Shown: one piece after another, positions 1-10,337 of the stretch
Position numbering within the stretch: position 1 is the first letter of the stretch
Layout of the letters: each line of letters begins with the position of its first letter
Source: Macrolepiota albuminosa
Taxonomy: Eukaryota > Basidiomycota > Agaricomycetes > Agaricales > Agaricaceae
Assembly (NCBI GenBank): GCA_027475525.1
Contig: JAMWFC010000109.1
Span: 372,001 to 436,000 of the forward strand
Length of the DNA: 64,000 nucleotides
Direction: 5' to 3'
The notes under the pieces: model-generated
Told to the model about the DNA's origin: nothing
The model's database searches: none
The model's input: the letters and a program-made list of their open reading frames with translations, nothing else
Program-made: the position numbers and the translations under genes

Positions 1-694
1 TCCTCAAGGACCAAACTGGGCACATCCCTGATGCACTCGGTGTTGTGATCTATCGAGATCACACTATTGAGCGCCAAAACTCATTCTTTGGCGCAGGGTT
101 AGCTCCCCAATTCTATTGGTTGCCAATGACCAATATCATCTTCGTCGGGCAAGAAGCCCGCGCAGCCAGGTCCTTTGAGGACGATAAACAGGGCAATGCC
201 ACGGCGACGCCCCACAACAGTAAGGTGTACCAAGTGGCACCTCGTGGGTTTCCCTGTGCCACACGAGACGGCGGCACAACGTATGGCACACGAACGGCGC
301 AACAGCAATCGACAGGCCAAGATGGAACGTGGGGCGCAGGATAGTGCCAAGCGAGGAGCTGCCCTCCTCAAGGACCAAACTGGGTGCATTCCTGATGCAC
401 TCGGTGTTGTGATCTATCGAGATCACACTATTGAGCGCCAAAACTCATTCTTTGGCGCGGGGTTAGCTCCCCAATTCTATTGGTTGTGATCTATCGAGAT
501 CACACTATTGAGCGCCAAAACTCATTCTTTGGCGCGGGGTTAGCTCCCCAATTCTATTGGTTGCCAATGACCAATATCATCTTCGTCGGGCAAGAAGCCC
601 GCGCAGCCAGGTCCTTTGAGGACGATAAACAGGGCAACGCCATGGCGACACCCCACAACAGTAAGGTGTACCAAGTGGCACCTCGCAGGTTTCC
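1..694 (+). repeat. Direct duplication with 364-bp offset
   Basis: Bases 1 to about 253 recur from 365 to about 694, with the second copy also containing a 77-bp duplication. Both copies cover the same coding stretch (residues around IYRDHTIERQ and VGQEARAARS), with a few substitutions. The first copy therefore looks like a partial extra copy placed in front of the longer reading frame. Whether this is a real tandem duplication or an assembly join of two element copies cannot be decided here. Confidence 0.85.
406..559 (+). repeat. 77-bp tandem duplication no. 1
   Basis: Bases 406-482 repeat as 483-559. The copy shifts the accessory ORF from the frame of 175-489 to that of 480-923, exactly as 77 extra bases would. 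Confidence 0.95.
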
Positions 695-1080
695 CCGCAG
701 TCCTCGAGAAGTCCGCAGACTTCATGCACTGGTTAACAACCAGTTTACGCCGCTTCGTCAGCGTCAGTTGGGCTACCTCTTGCTCAACGAATTCAAGCAG
801 GTGGCGCTCAACTGCCACCCTATGGCCCGAGACAGAGCTATGTCTCATCTACTCGACGAGGTTGAGTATAGGACTATCGTGGTACCCTTCGCGAGTCCAG
901 AGGAGCGGGAGAACGTCCCGTGAATGATTGTGCCGTCGCGGCTCTATCGCCGCAAAGAGGGAGGGAAAATTGCCTTCGTCGGCCTTACCCCCCCTGATCC
1001 AAAGCAACCATTTGCTTTGGACTACCTGGGCTCATACGCCCTCCTCTATGGACGTCCTGGGACGTCCAATGTGTGGACCG

Positions 1081-1234
1081 GTCTGGCCATGGACCGAGCC
1101 ATGTGCATTCATTGGCGCAGCCTCTTTGGGTTTGCGCTTGTATGCGCCCTCAGCCCGGTCTGGCTATGGACCGTGCCATGCGCATTCATTGGTGCAGCCT
1201 CTTTGGGTTTGCGCTTGTACGTGCCCTCAGCACC
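1081..1234 (+). repeat. 77-bp tandem duplication no. 2 (diverged)
   Basis: Units 1081-1157 and 1158-1234 have the same 77-bp period but differ at about six sites, mostly C/T; several swap Arg and Cys codons. It is the only strongly diverged pair of the series and so the main argument against a trivial assembly explanation. Confidence 0.9.
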
Positions 1235-1499
1235 AGCCGCCCCTCCAAGGCCACGGTACACAAGTACCTGGCCTACGTCTTTGCCAGGCCAGGCCTCTAC
1301 AAAGAGGCCGTGGCTGAGTACGAGGCGGCCACGGGGCAAGTCTTTGTGCCCCTCCACGCCGACGACCCTAACTTCGAGGCTTGGGCTGTGGACATCCCGG
1401 AAGCGTCAGCTTCCGTGTTCACCACTTCAGACGCGTTACGCATCCTTCTTCACAACCAAATTCCGGTCAGCTGGGCTGACCACGCGTATACTTATGGGG

Positions 1500-1653
1500 T
1501 CACCTACTTGGCCCATCTATTCTTCAGCGACAGCTGGCTCTACAATGAGGCGGCTGCTATCGACGACGAGAGGCTATCACCTACTTGGCCCATCTATTCT
1601 TCAGCGACAGCTGGCTCTACAATGAGGCGGCTGCTATCGACGACGAGAGGCTA
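1500..1653 (+). repeat. 77-bp tandem duplication no. 3
   Basis: Bases 1500-1576 recur as 1577-1653. Removing one copy joins the frame of 1158-1576 to the frame that ends at 2013. Confidence 0.95.
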
Positions 1654-2023
1654 CAACGCCTCGACCACTACGGTACACCCTAGTCCATCTCTCAGTGGGA
1701 TGGGTGGCACGAGGCCACCATTGACGATCGCCAACGCCTGATGCTCCAGCAGCAGGACAGTTGTCGTGCATACGACGACGCGCTCGCCAAGAGGATGTAC
1801 CTCTTTCTCGGGCAAGACATTCATGCCCGCGAAATCTGGACGTGCCAGTACCCGTTCGACACCAGGGATCTGCCTGATCCCCAACCACCTGTCCTGGGGT
1901 TGACCATCAACCCCAATCTCACACTGTCCCCCCTCCGGGACTATGACGATTCCCTGCCAGTAGCAGGGCCTTCGGGTACTTTCTACGCCCGTCGTATTAT
2001 CTCAAGACCGTAGCTCGGTCTGA

Positions 2024-2192
2024 TTGGGGGGTGTGTAGTGTAGTCCGCTATGTGGCGTTGGCCACATAGCTTTACTTACTTTACAGTAGACACTATTATA
2101 TTATATTTATTATAATATAATATTAATTTACATTACTATATAATTAGTTTACCAGCTGCTTACAAAGCAGCTTATTTTGTGTTTATACTACA
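2024..2192 (+). repeat. Polypurine tract and short LTR-like end
   Basis: A G-rich tract (TTGGGGGGTG, 2024-2033) is followed by TGTAGTG. The stretch 2034-2192 begins TGTAGT and ends ACTACA, an inverted terminal match with the usual TG...CA of LTRs. Only one copy is in the window and the left side of the element is missing, so LTR identity and TSD cannot be tested. Confidence 0.5.
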
Positions 2193-3324
2193 TAGTCAAT
2201 AGACCGGACTGGTCTGATTCTGTGCAGTTTGAACCTAAGCTCTCACAATCCCTGTAACTTCGTTACATGTTTTCCCTTCTGCTTTGATTACCCTTCTTCT
2301 GCTGTGGTGGCAAGCTTTCTCTTATGAGAGTTTTGATGCTATCCCACATGCCTATTTATCGCTTACTTATCTTCTTCTTCATTTTTGGTTATTACTTCAT
2401 AAGCCACTTCCTTATTCATAAATGGTCCATCGAAGCATATCACTACTGATGTGTTCTTAGCTAGTACTTCTAGCGTAGGTAGATGGCAACATAGTAATAT
2501 AGTAATAGTTCAACCACTATAATAGAGAGGAGAAGTATTAGAGCTGGCAGAAGAAACAAAATAAAATCAAATTGTAATGATCTAGATCAAGATCAGATCT
2601 GACAATGCCCAATTTAACATGACTGAAAGAAAAAAGAAAAAGAAGCATGGAATGCAGAGAAGCACTCAAAAAGGAAAGAAAGATTTATCATTGGGATCAT
2701 GCTAAATAGAGCAGAAGCAAATGAGAAAGTAGAATCAAAATAATCCAGATAAATAGTAGAACAAGAAACTGAATGGTAGCACCTAAACAGGCCTTTCAAA
2801 AGAGAAATTAGACTATCAAATATGTTATTGAAGCTAAAAAAGTTATAACAAAGAGTTATGTATAGATAGTGGTTTGTATACTAAAAAAACAGTATAAATA
2901 GCCCAAGTATAGTAGAAAATAAACAAGCAATTGATAGGCAAAGGCTCGGTGATTTCCACTTAAGCTGAAGTTTGTTAAAAAATCTTTGCATTCTGAAATA
3001 TTAAAATTTGTATTCAAAGTAATAATATCTCAATTTTATTGATAATGCTTAAATTAAGCTGGAGGCATGCACTATCACTAGTATTGTAAGGGCAACCTTT
3101 AGACTTTTGATGTGGCATCAATCAATATTACGATTAATAGATACATCAATGTGCCGGTTTATAGTTCGGGAGACAAGTGATATATCTTAAAAGGTATCAT
3201 ATATTTTGCAAACAGTCATTTTACTTGTCAATACATGGATTCATCCTTGAGGGTGTGGTTCTATGACAGTTTAATTACTGGTAGAAGGTTGATTGTTGAA
3301 GAAGGCAGTCTGGATACGTTGGAT

Positions 3325-3478
3325 ATACAAGTCTGCAGAGGTAGTAAAGCAACAATAGTGTTATACATCAGAGTGGCGTAATCGTATATTACTGATGGGG
3401 AATACAAGTCTGCAGAGGTAGTAAAGCAACAATAGTGTTATACATCAGAGTGGCGTAATCGTATATTACTGATGGGGA
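3325..3478 (+). repeat. 77-bp tandem duplication no. 4
   Basis: Exact repeat of 3325-3401 as 3402-3478 in non-coding AT-rich DNA. Confidence 0.95.
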
Positions 3479-4279
3479 ATTGTTTAGTTTGAATCAAGTC
3501 TGTGTATTCAAGGATATAGGTTATATTACTATATTACTATGAAGCCATCCACCTATGCTAGAAGTGCTATTGTTCAAACAACCCCCTTGCAAAATCAGGA
3601 CAGTTAATGTGAATTTGGACAATGTGAGGTCATATAATCTTTAAACTGGTCATACACCCAAATGCTGACATAATATATGTTAAATGTGCCCATAAAGAAT
3701 ACAATTTAATCTGATCTAAACCAAAATATAATTCATTTTTATCAACGACAGCTAACTAAGGACTAAGTAGTCCGTAAAGATGATCCTTGGTATACCTATT
3801 AAATAAACAAAGGTGCATGTTATATAAGCATTCGGTGGAATGATTGGTTTACTTATATATTTTATTTATTTAATTACTTATTTATTTTTCTGCTGTGCAT
3901 CCAAATGCTGATATAATATATATTCATGTGTATTATACTTGGTTTATTGGTTAGTAATCATGAGTTTGGGCACGTTATGTCCACCGTATGTTCACCTGAT
4001 CAATTTCATGACCATGAAATTTTTAATGTGATGATATATTATGTAATCATTTAATGGGACAATCAGTTTAATTATATTTGTTTATTTATTTTGTCATGAT
4101 TTTAAACAATTATTAAATTATAAAAAGAATAATTAGTAAAATTAAATAACAAATTTGTAAATATGACTTTGTATTATATAATGGTTCAGTTGAATGACTG
4201 TTCAAATATTACGTAGCAAACACACATATATATATTTACTCGTTGTCATGCCACTTCGTACAAGACTAGCCAACAAGCA

Positions 4280-4433
4280 AAACCAGTTTCTACTTGTAAA
4301 AGTAAGAAACACAATTGTTTATTTAAAAACAAAAGGTACAAATTTATGGTATGTTGAAACCAGTTTCTACTTGTAAAAGTAAGAAACACAATTGTTTATT
4401 TAAAAACAAAAGGTACAAATTTATGGTATGTTG
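4280..4433 (+). repeat. 77-bp tandem duplication no. 5
   Basis: Exact repeat of 4280-4356 as 4357-4433. Its second copy overlaps the start of duplication no. 6, so a piece of only about 130 bp lies between two 77-bp overlaps, as a short assembly unitig would. Confidence 0.95.
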
Positions 4434-4567
4434 AAACAACTTATGCTACGTGTATATTTGATGATATGTATTACTATTTTGTTTTTTATATACAAATTTA
4501 TGGTATGTTGAAACAACTTATGCTACGTGTATATTTGATGATATGTATTACTATTTTGTTTTTTATA
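4414..4567 (+). repeat. 77-bp tandem duplication no. 6
   Basis: Exact repeat of 4414-4490 as 4491-4567, chained to the previous one. Confidence 0.95.
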
Positions 4568-4690
4568 TATTAAAGTATGTACATAATCCTTCATCTCTTC
4601 TCCCCTGATGTGCTCTCCACCTTTCTATGCCTTTCAGTCTGTTGGTTCCTTTTGGTGGTTTCTTATACTGGCTATATTACATCTGGCTCC

Positions 4691-5208
4691 TGTAAGGGCA
4701 ATTTCTAGAGGCTGTGGCTCAGTTACACAGTTGGCAGAGGGAAATCCAAAGTGTATTAGAGTATGTACTGACAATATCATAATAACTACTCACCTGGCAG
4801 AGAGAGATCGAAAGAGAACAAGTCTAGGGATTTCCTATGCCAGGTTGGACGCTTCTGGGGCTTCTGAAGCATGGGAAACAACTGTACAGTACAACAAAAC
4901 CTTAAAAACTTGAAAATTGACTAACCAAACAACTGTGCAAACAAGGCAGGAAAACTCCGGACTTTAGAAGTCAGAAAGGCAAACTCCAGCTTATATAAGC
5001 AGTCTGGAAGCAGTGCTGAAGGGTCCACACTTGTCTGAATGGTAGCTAAAGAACCAGAGCATCTCAAGGGCTGAGAGTAATATTAACAGATAGTGTTGAA
5101 AGAATAGAAACAGTAAAATGAAATAATGTCAGAAGAATAAGAGAATGAATGAAGGGAGAATAAAAAGATAAGGAGTGAGAAAAGGAAGAAATGAGGAGTC
5201 CTCTGACA
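4691..5208 (-). mobile_element. Solo LTR of Gypsy family B
   Basis: A 518-bp sequence beginning TGTAAGGGCA and ending CCTCTGACA is nearly identical along its length to the LTRs at 45418-45935, 41372-41870 and 51625-52121. It is flanked by a perfect 5-bp target-site duplication GCTCC (4686-4690 and 5209-5213). It is therefore an intact solo LTR left by LTR-LTR recombination. Strand is given by the orientation of the full B element. Confidence 0.95.
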
Positions 5209-5338
5209 GCTCCCTCTTACAAAATGCTATTGTACGCTCTGGAAAATGCATTCCTACCACCGCTTGATTATACTGGTACTAGCATTCTATGTTGCCGTGT
5301 ACTTGCTCAACAGACACCTGATGAAAGCAAATACCATC

Positions 5339-5492
5339 GCTGTATATTGACTTGGTACTTATTACTCGCTCTGGGCTAGAACACTCCGATGAATAAAATT
5401 ATATCAAGTAATACAGCTGTATATTGACTTGGTACTTATTACTCGCTCTGGGCTAGAACACTCCGATGAATAAAATTATATCAAGTAATACA
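5339..5492 (+). repeat. 77-bp tandem duplication no. 7
   Basis: Exact repeat of 5339-5415 as 5416-5492 in non-coding DNA. Confidence 0.95.
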
Positions 5493-7437
5493 GTACAGAA
5501 AAACGTCAGTTTGCTTGATCTGTGGATTCCTGCAAGTCAAAACAAAACGTTTCTGCACAAACCTCTATGGAAAATACAACATGTTACTCATACACTGATA
5601 GGATGAACTACAATACAGTAATTTGATAAACCAGCCAATATGTTGAGTTATCATTAAGACATATAGTTAGTGCAAACTCACTACTTTACATGACAAATAT
5701 ACAATGTCGATGTGTCTTCTCAATATATCTTCATATATGTTTACACTTGTTATTCCATTCACATAACATCATGTCTGCACTCCCCATCGCTAGTATTCAG
5801 TGTTGGTGCCTCCACACTTCTGCTACATCATTGCATGGCAGATGGATGAGGGAAATGACAGACATTGCCTTATTTACAGTATCCAGTCGGTACTTTGATG
5901 TATTGACATGAGTGAACATTGCCGATCTAGTGTTCTGGTGAGTTTTTATAGATATTTTAGCGTTTATAGGCAGTTTTATGATGTCAAATTTATATATTAC
6001 CATCAGCGCTTATGCTCATAGAGACCATAATGCACGACATCTCACAATAAAGGGATTTGACTAAGAAAGTCATCTCGTTGCAGCTTTTCACTTATACCTG
6101 AGCAACAATGAGCAATACTTAGATGAAGCATACACTTGTTCATATTCCGGTGCATCGTACAGCTGGATGGCTCAGGCTATAACAGTAACGCACATTGTTC
6201 TGACTAGCATAACTTATCATCATGTTTTCAACACCTCTTCAAGAGAAATCATGAGTATTCAGTCATCCGGTATTTCATTGTCTAATTTTATTAGTGCAGG
6301 CACATTACAGACCTCACATGAGCAGAACGTATAAATTCTGTCTGTATTTTTCATGTAAGTCAGTTTAATTTTAATGCTTACTGGTCCTTATAAGTTTCAC
6401 AGATAATTCACATATTTTATTGTAGTATCAACGCACTGTATTTTAACATTTTATTCTAGTAAATATGCATTGTATTCATCTATCGACGTACATGTATATA
6501 CATCATATTTAAAATTAGGAATATTTAAAATAATATTAAAATAAATAAATAATAAATAATAAATGTTATGTAAGCGTTTGGTTGGACGGCCTGTTTACTT
6601 ATATATAATACACATGCAAGCACCTTAAATAGGTAAGCAGACTTTCTGATGGAACATGTTTCTGGAACCAGCAGTTTATTCTATAATAAAGTGGAAGATT
6701 TTATATAACGTGACCTGCCAGATATATGGCAATCTCCGTGCAACTCCTGAGCAGTTTGGTTGTCAGCATACACTCTCATGGAGTTGCTCAAGTGCGCTGC
6801 TAGCATTTAAAGTGCTAGATATGTCTCCTCCCAATCGCATGACCATATGTTCTAAAAAATTTATATAGCCCCACAAGTGGATTACATACAGCCAAAACCA
6901 AAGGTAAAGTCAGCAGATAGGTGAAGGGCTATACATGTCTCTAGGACTATAATGCAAATCAACAGTGTGTCATCAAACCTGATTCAGATGAAACCGGAAA
7001 GCTCTGTTTCATTATTCTGCTATATATCAAGGCATTGAATTCACTGCTTCTATTGGTTGCCCCTCCAACATCATTTCACAAGTTGGTTTCTACTTAGTGT
7101 TGGCAACATATAACAATAAAACAATCTAAATGCAGCCAAGGATACAAAAGACTGTCTGCTTTCCTTTACCAACAGATAGTCTCTTACCAAACACTCTACA
7201 TATCTCAGGCAGTACCTTTGTTCATCCGCACATAAGCCTTGGGTATAGCCAGGACCATTATCTTGATGCTGACTCTATGCCAGAGCTTGTAGAGTTTGTT
7301 GCTTTGCATTATCCCAACCATACTATCAGTGTTCATACTCATACTGGTGAAGATTCATCTTACAACATTGCATTAGATTAGCTCCAGGCAGCAGCCAAAT
7401 ACATGTCATAATGGCTGGTCAGTAGTGGATTGACCAA

Positions 7438-7468
<31 letters not shown>
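7438..7468. repeat. (TTA)n microsatellite
   Basis: About nine uninterrupted ATT/TTA units ending in a T-run. Confidence 0.95.
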
Positions 7469-7722
7469 TTAGGACATACAGCAAAGCCTCTGGCCATGTC
7501 TGGACTCTTCAAGAATGACGAGAGAGTTAGAGTTGGCTGTTTAAAGCCAATGAGAGCGTTGTGGGCAGGTATTTGTACTAAATTGGTATGTCAGTTTTAT
7601 CGATTGTACTTCAAACTTTTTTTTTCAACTTTAGGTCATGCAGCAAAGCCTCTAGCTGCGTGCAAACACTCCAAGGACAACGTGAGGGGTAACATTGGCT
7701 GTTTAAAGCCAACGGGAGCGAT
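7468..7722 (+). repeat. Diverged 162-bp-spaced repeat pair with conserved stem-loop
   Basis: About 90 bp at 7468-7560 recur at 7630-7722. Each copy starts after a pyrimidine run plus TTTAG, contains CAGCAAAGCCTCT, and carries an 18-base hairpin with arms TTGGCT and AGCCAA (7533-7550 and 7695-7712). The hairpin is unchanged while the flanks have diverged. Nature unknown; duplicated exons or a small repeat element are possible. Confidence 0.6.
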
Positions 7723-8469
7723 ATTGATGTGTATATGTGACTGTCACATGTGTATTTGATGTGTCACAGCATCCTGGACATTGCTCAGCATCAATACTGC
7801 TTCAAACATTCATTCCCACCCCATAACATCCATGATTTTCTTATTGACTTCTGAACAATCATTCCATGCGGTTTCTTGAACTATCAACGGCGATTCATCA
7901 TATAAAATCAGAAAAAACGAAAGCAGAAGAACTGGTGTAGTTCAGAGCATCAAGTACATATATTTGCACCTTTTTTTGGCTCTGTTAAACTCACAGATGC
8001 CCAGATCTGTGCATGTGTATGTTATTTGAGCATTCAGGCACATCAAGGGGGTTATAGAGAGGGTCAAGGATCTGAATTGTAACAAGGAACAGGTTCATTG
8101 CTAGTTTTCGACATAATTCGTCAAATAACACCCCTTTACAGGCTACGAATACGAAGCCTCATCATACAGGGATGTACTTATTCTTGTATGGCGGTCATGT
8201 CGACAGCAACACGTTCTACGTGTACAGGGACAATGTTGACAAATGAAGGCTTTGATTTTTGGTTTTCCACCTATTTTTTTTTTCTTTTTTTTTATATGTG
8301 TTATGTTTATGGATACTGATATATACGAATTGGACATTGAATATTATACAAACGTTGCCGGTATTTCTCCTTTCTGCGCTAAGTTAATGTACCGTGTTGT
8401 GCCGCATTGGCACGTCACGCTGACGTGGTCACATTGACACTGCCATGTCACGTATTCAACACCCTATGC

Positions 8470-10050
8470 TGTAGACCTCGGTTCGCCGCAGGCCCATACC
8501 TTTTGATCAAGTGTAGATCTCGGTCACGCCGTGCTGGCAACGGCCCATACAAGCAAGTGAAGTAAATGATGTCTGACTACGGAGGATTGTTGAGGAATGT
8601 CTTGTCCAAATCATACGATACGTCATTTCTATTCTCTCTTTATTACTATATTTACTAAGCTACCGCCTCTTGTGACGCACCACTTGAGGTGGTGCATGAT
8701 CGGTATTTGTCCCGCTTTACTTCCAAACCTTAAATCTTTTTGGTAGATCATTTAGACATAGGAGACGCAAGCCCTCAGTCAACAACATATACTTGGAGTG
8801 ACTGAAGGTAAGCGGATCCATTTACATTTACGTATAAATTGACTTACCATACCCTGTAGACTTAAACCGTTGTGGTAGAGGTGAAAGGATCGCTGATGGA
8901 ATTGAACGAGGAGAGGGGTTGAGTGAGTGGGTTAGATTTCGCAACATGGATAACGGACGCAAGTGAAATGTTCGGGGAATGGCGGGGTTAACGCTCAACG
9001 AAAAAACGATATGGTCAGATTAGGAAGTTGAAGGTACAGATGGGGCAAGGAAAGAATTAGAGTTTGTAATTACGAGACCGACCAGCGGTCAAAAACAGAA
9101 TCCGGGGAGGGATCGACGATGAAGGGTGATTCTGGGTTAGATCGTCGATCCCGAAGTCTTGTAAAATGTGTATAAATAGGAAGAGAAAACATATGAATAG
9201 ACAGGTTTTCGTACCCCACAATCTCGGGTCTTGAGCTCTGCTTGTTTTGAACGCCTCGCAATTCTGTGTCGTTGTCTGGTCTGATCTTGAGTATTGTCTT
9301 GCTCGTCTTGGTTCTGTCTTGTCGACGTTTGATCCGACGTCAAACTCCGCGTGCTCGTCGCCTTCGGCAGTGTACTCGGACTCTCTCGGCTTCTCGGTGA
9401 TCGGTGCTTCTCTGTCTCGGCTTTGTCTCGGCTTGGTTCTTGGATTGATCGCTTTACTCGGCTTCTCTGCTTTAGTCTCGGCTCTGTTCTGGGCTATCCG
9501 CTTCTTGGAATCTGGGCGTCTTGACTGTCTTCGGCCTCGCTTGCTCTCGACTCTAGTCTCGGCTTACCGGCTCCTTGATTTCTTGACGTCTAGTATCTTC
9601 TGCTGTGACTCTCTCTCTCTCTGGCTACTGGAACACTCTCAGTCTCTCTGGTGCTCGCCTTCTTTTTGTTCCATGGATTTTCTTCTAAACGCAACGGACG
9701 TTACTCTACGTTCGAGACGCATATACACACCCTACTGTCTATTTCGACCTCTACTCTTACCCTCTACTACCGACTCCTTCGATTCCGTATACGATCCATC
9801 AGGTAGCCTACCCCACGTCCACACCGTAACTCTACAAGGATGACTTCATCTTTTCATCACAATTACTTTTACAAGTACATTTCTACTTATAGTGCGACCA
9901 ACCTGAAGTTTGAATCATCCTCTTGATTTTGAACTTCAGTATATTATTCGTACTCGAAATAAACTGCTTCTACAATATGCTGCGTCAATTGTGCAATCTA
10001 AGAGATGTGCTCTCTTATATAAATGTGTACATAGATTGTGTTGAGCTTGA
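8470..10050 (+). other. Promoter/LTR-like segment with TATA box and pyrimidine-rich leader
   Basis: A consensus TATA box (TATAAATAGG at 9171) is followed about 60 bp on by several hundred bases rich in CT and CTCGGCT motifs (9235-9650). An open frame of about 198 codons (9247-9843) has no ATG start and low-complexity Leu/Ser/Cys composition, so I do not call it a gene. The organisation (TATA, then a long pyrimidine-rich leader) resembles the R-U5 part of a long fungal LTR or a strong promoter with 5' UTR. No second copy and no TSD were found. Confidence 0.35.
9171..9180 (+). promoter_or_regulatory. TATA box
   Basis: TATAAATAGG, the best TATA match in this non-coding region, pointing towards a pyrimidine-rich leader on the + strand. 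Which transcript it drives is unknown. Confidence 0.45.
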
Positions 10051-10337
10051 GCCTACATGGCCAGAGACAAGGTATTGAGTACAGCCACAGACTTGAGAAT
10101 AGATTTTTCATGTGACCTTGTTTCTTTCTGAAGTGAAAAGCGTGACCCAATTAGAGGTAAAATTGACCTTCCCAGATGGGTCGGGTTTATCCATTCCACA
10201 CTGTAAGTAAGTTTTTCTACATTTACTTGGGGAGAGAGAAAAGACTGTAAGAACATAGTTCCAGAGGCAGTGATGTGGCTGTGGCATGGGGACACGTATA
10301 TAGTCATCACTAATCCGTAGAATCGAAGGCCATCACA

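Larger units (their letters stand above)
1..2013 (+). pseudogene. Decayed accessory ORF of an LTR-type element, 5' truncated by window edge
   Basis: One protein of roughly 600 residues can be followed through the segments 175-489, 480-923, 924-1157, 1158-1576 and 1741-2013. The frame changes only at the three 77-bp duplications (406-559, 1081-1234, 1500-1653); dropping one copy of each gives a continuous frame. The remaining breaks are single stops: TGA at about 921 (Pro-stop-Met) and TAG at about 1681, consistent with CGA and CAG ancestors. I see no gag, protease, RT or integrase motifs. From memory it resembles uncharacterised agaric proteins with a conserved core (LLNEF, ARDRAM, SYALLYGRPG, WDGWHEA), unverified. 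It ends 20 bp before a G-run polypurine tract and an LTR-like end, so I infer it is the last sense gene of a retroelement. Function unknown. Confidence 0.6.
2193..4690. other. AT-rich region without recognisable genes
   Basis: Low-complexity, AT-rich DNA with short degenerate ORFs only. It contains three 77-bp duplications (annotated separately). No exon-intron structure or domain could be recognised on either strand. Confidence 0.7.
5209..8469. other. AT-rich intergenic region
   Basis: No gene with introns or known domain could be supported. Short ORFs here (under 110 codons) look like chance frames. It contains a 77-bp duplication (5339-5492), a TTA microsatellite and a pair of diverged 90-bp repeats with a conserved hairpin. 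Confidence 0.65.

Noticed and set aside
3086..3100. TGTAAGGGCAACCT resembles the start of a family B LTR
   Set aside because: The match stops after about 14 bases and no further LTR sequence or TSD follows; treated as chance.
9247..9843. 198-codon open frame as a protein gene
   Set aside because: No ATG start, low-complexity Leu/Ser/Cys composition, no domain; more likely leader or LTR sequence.
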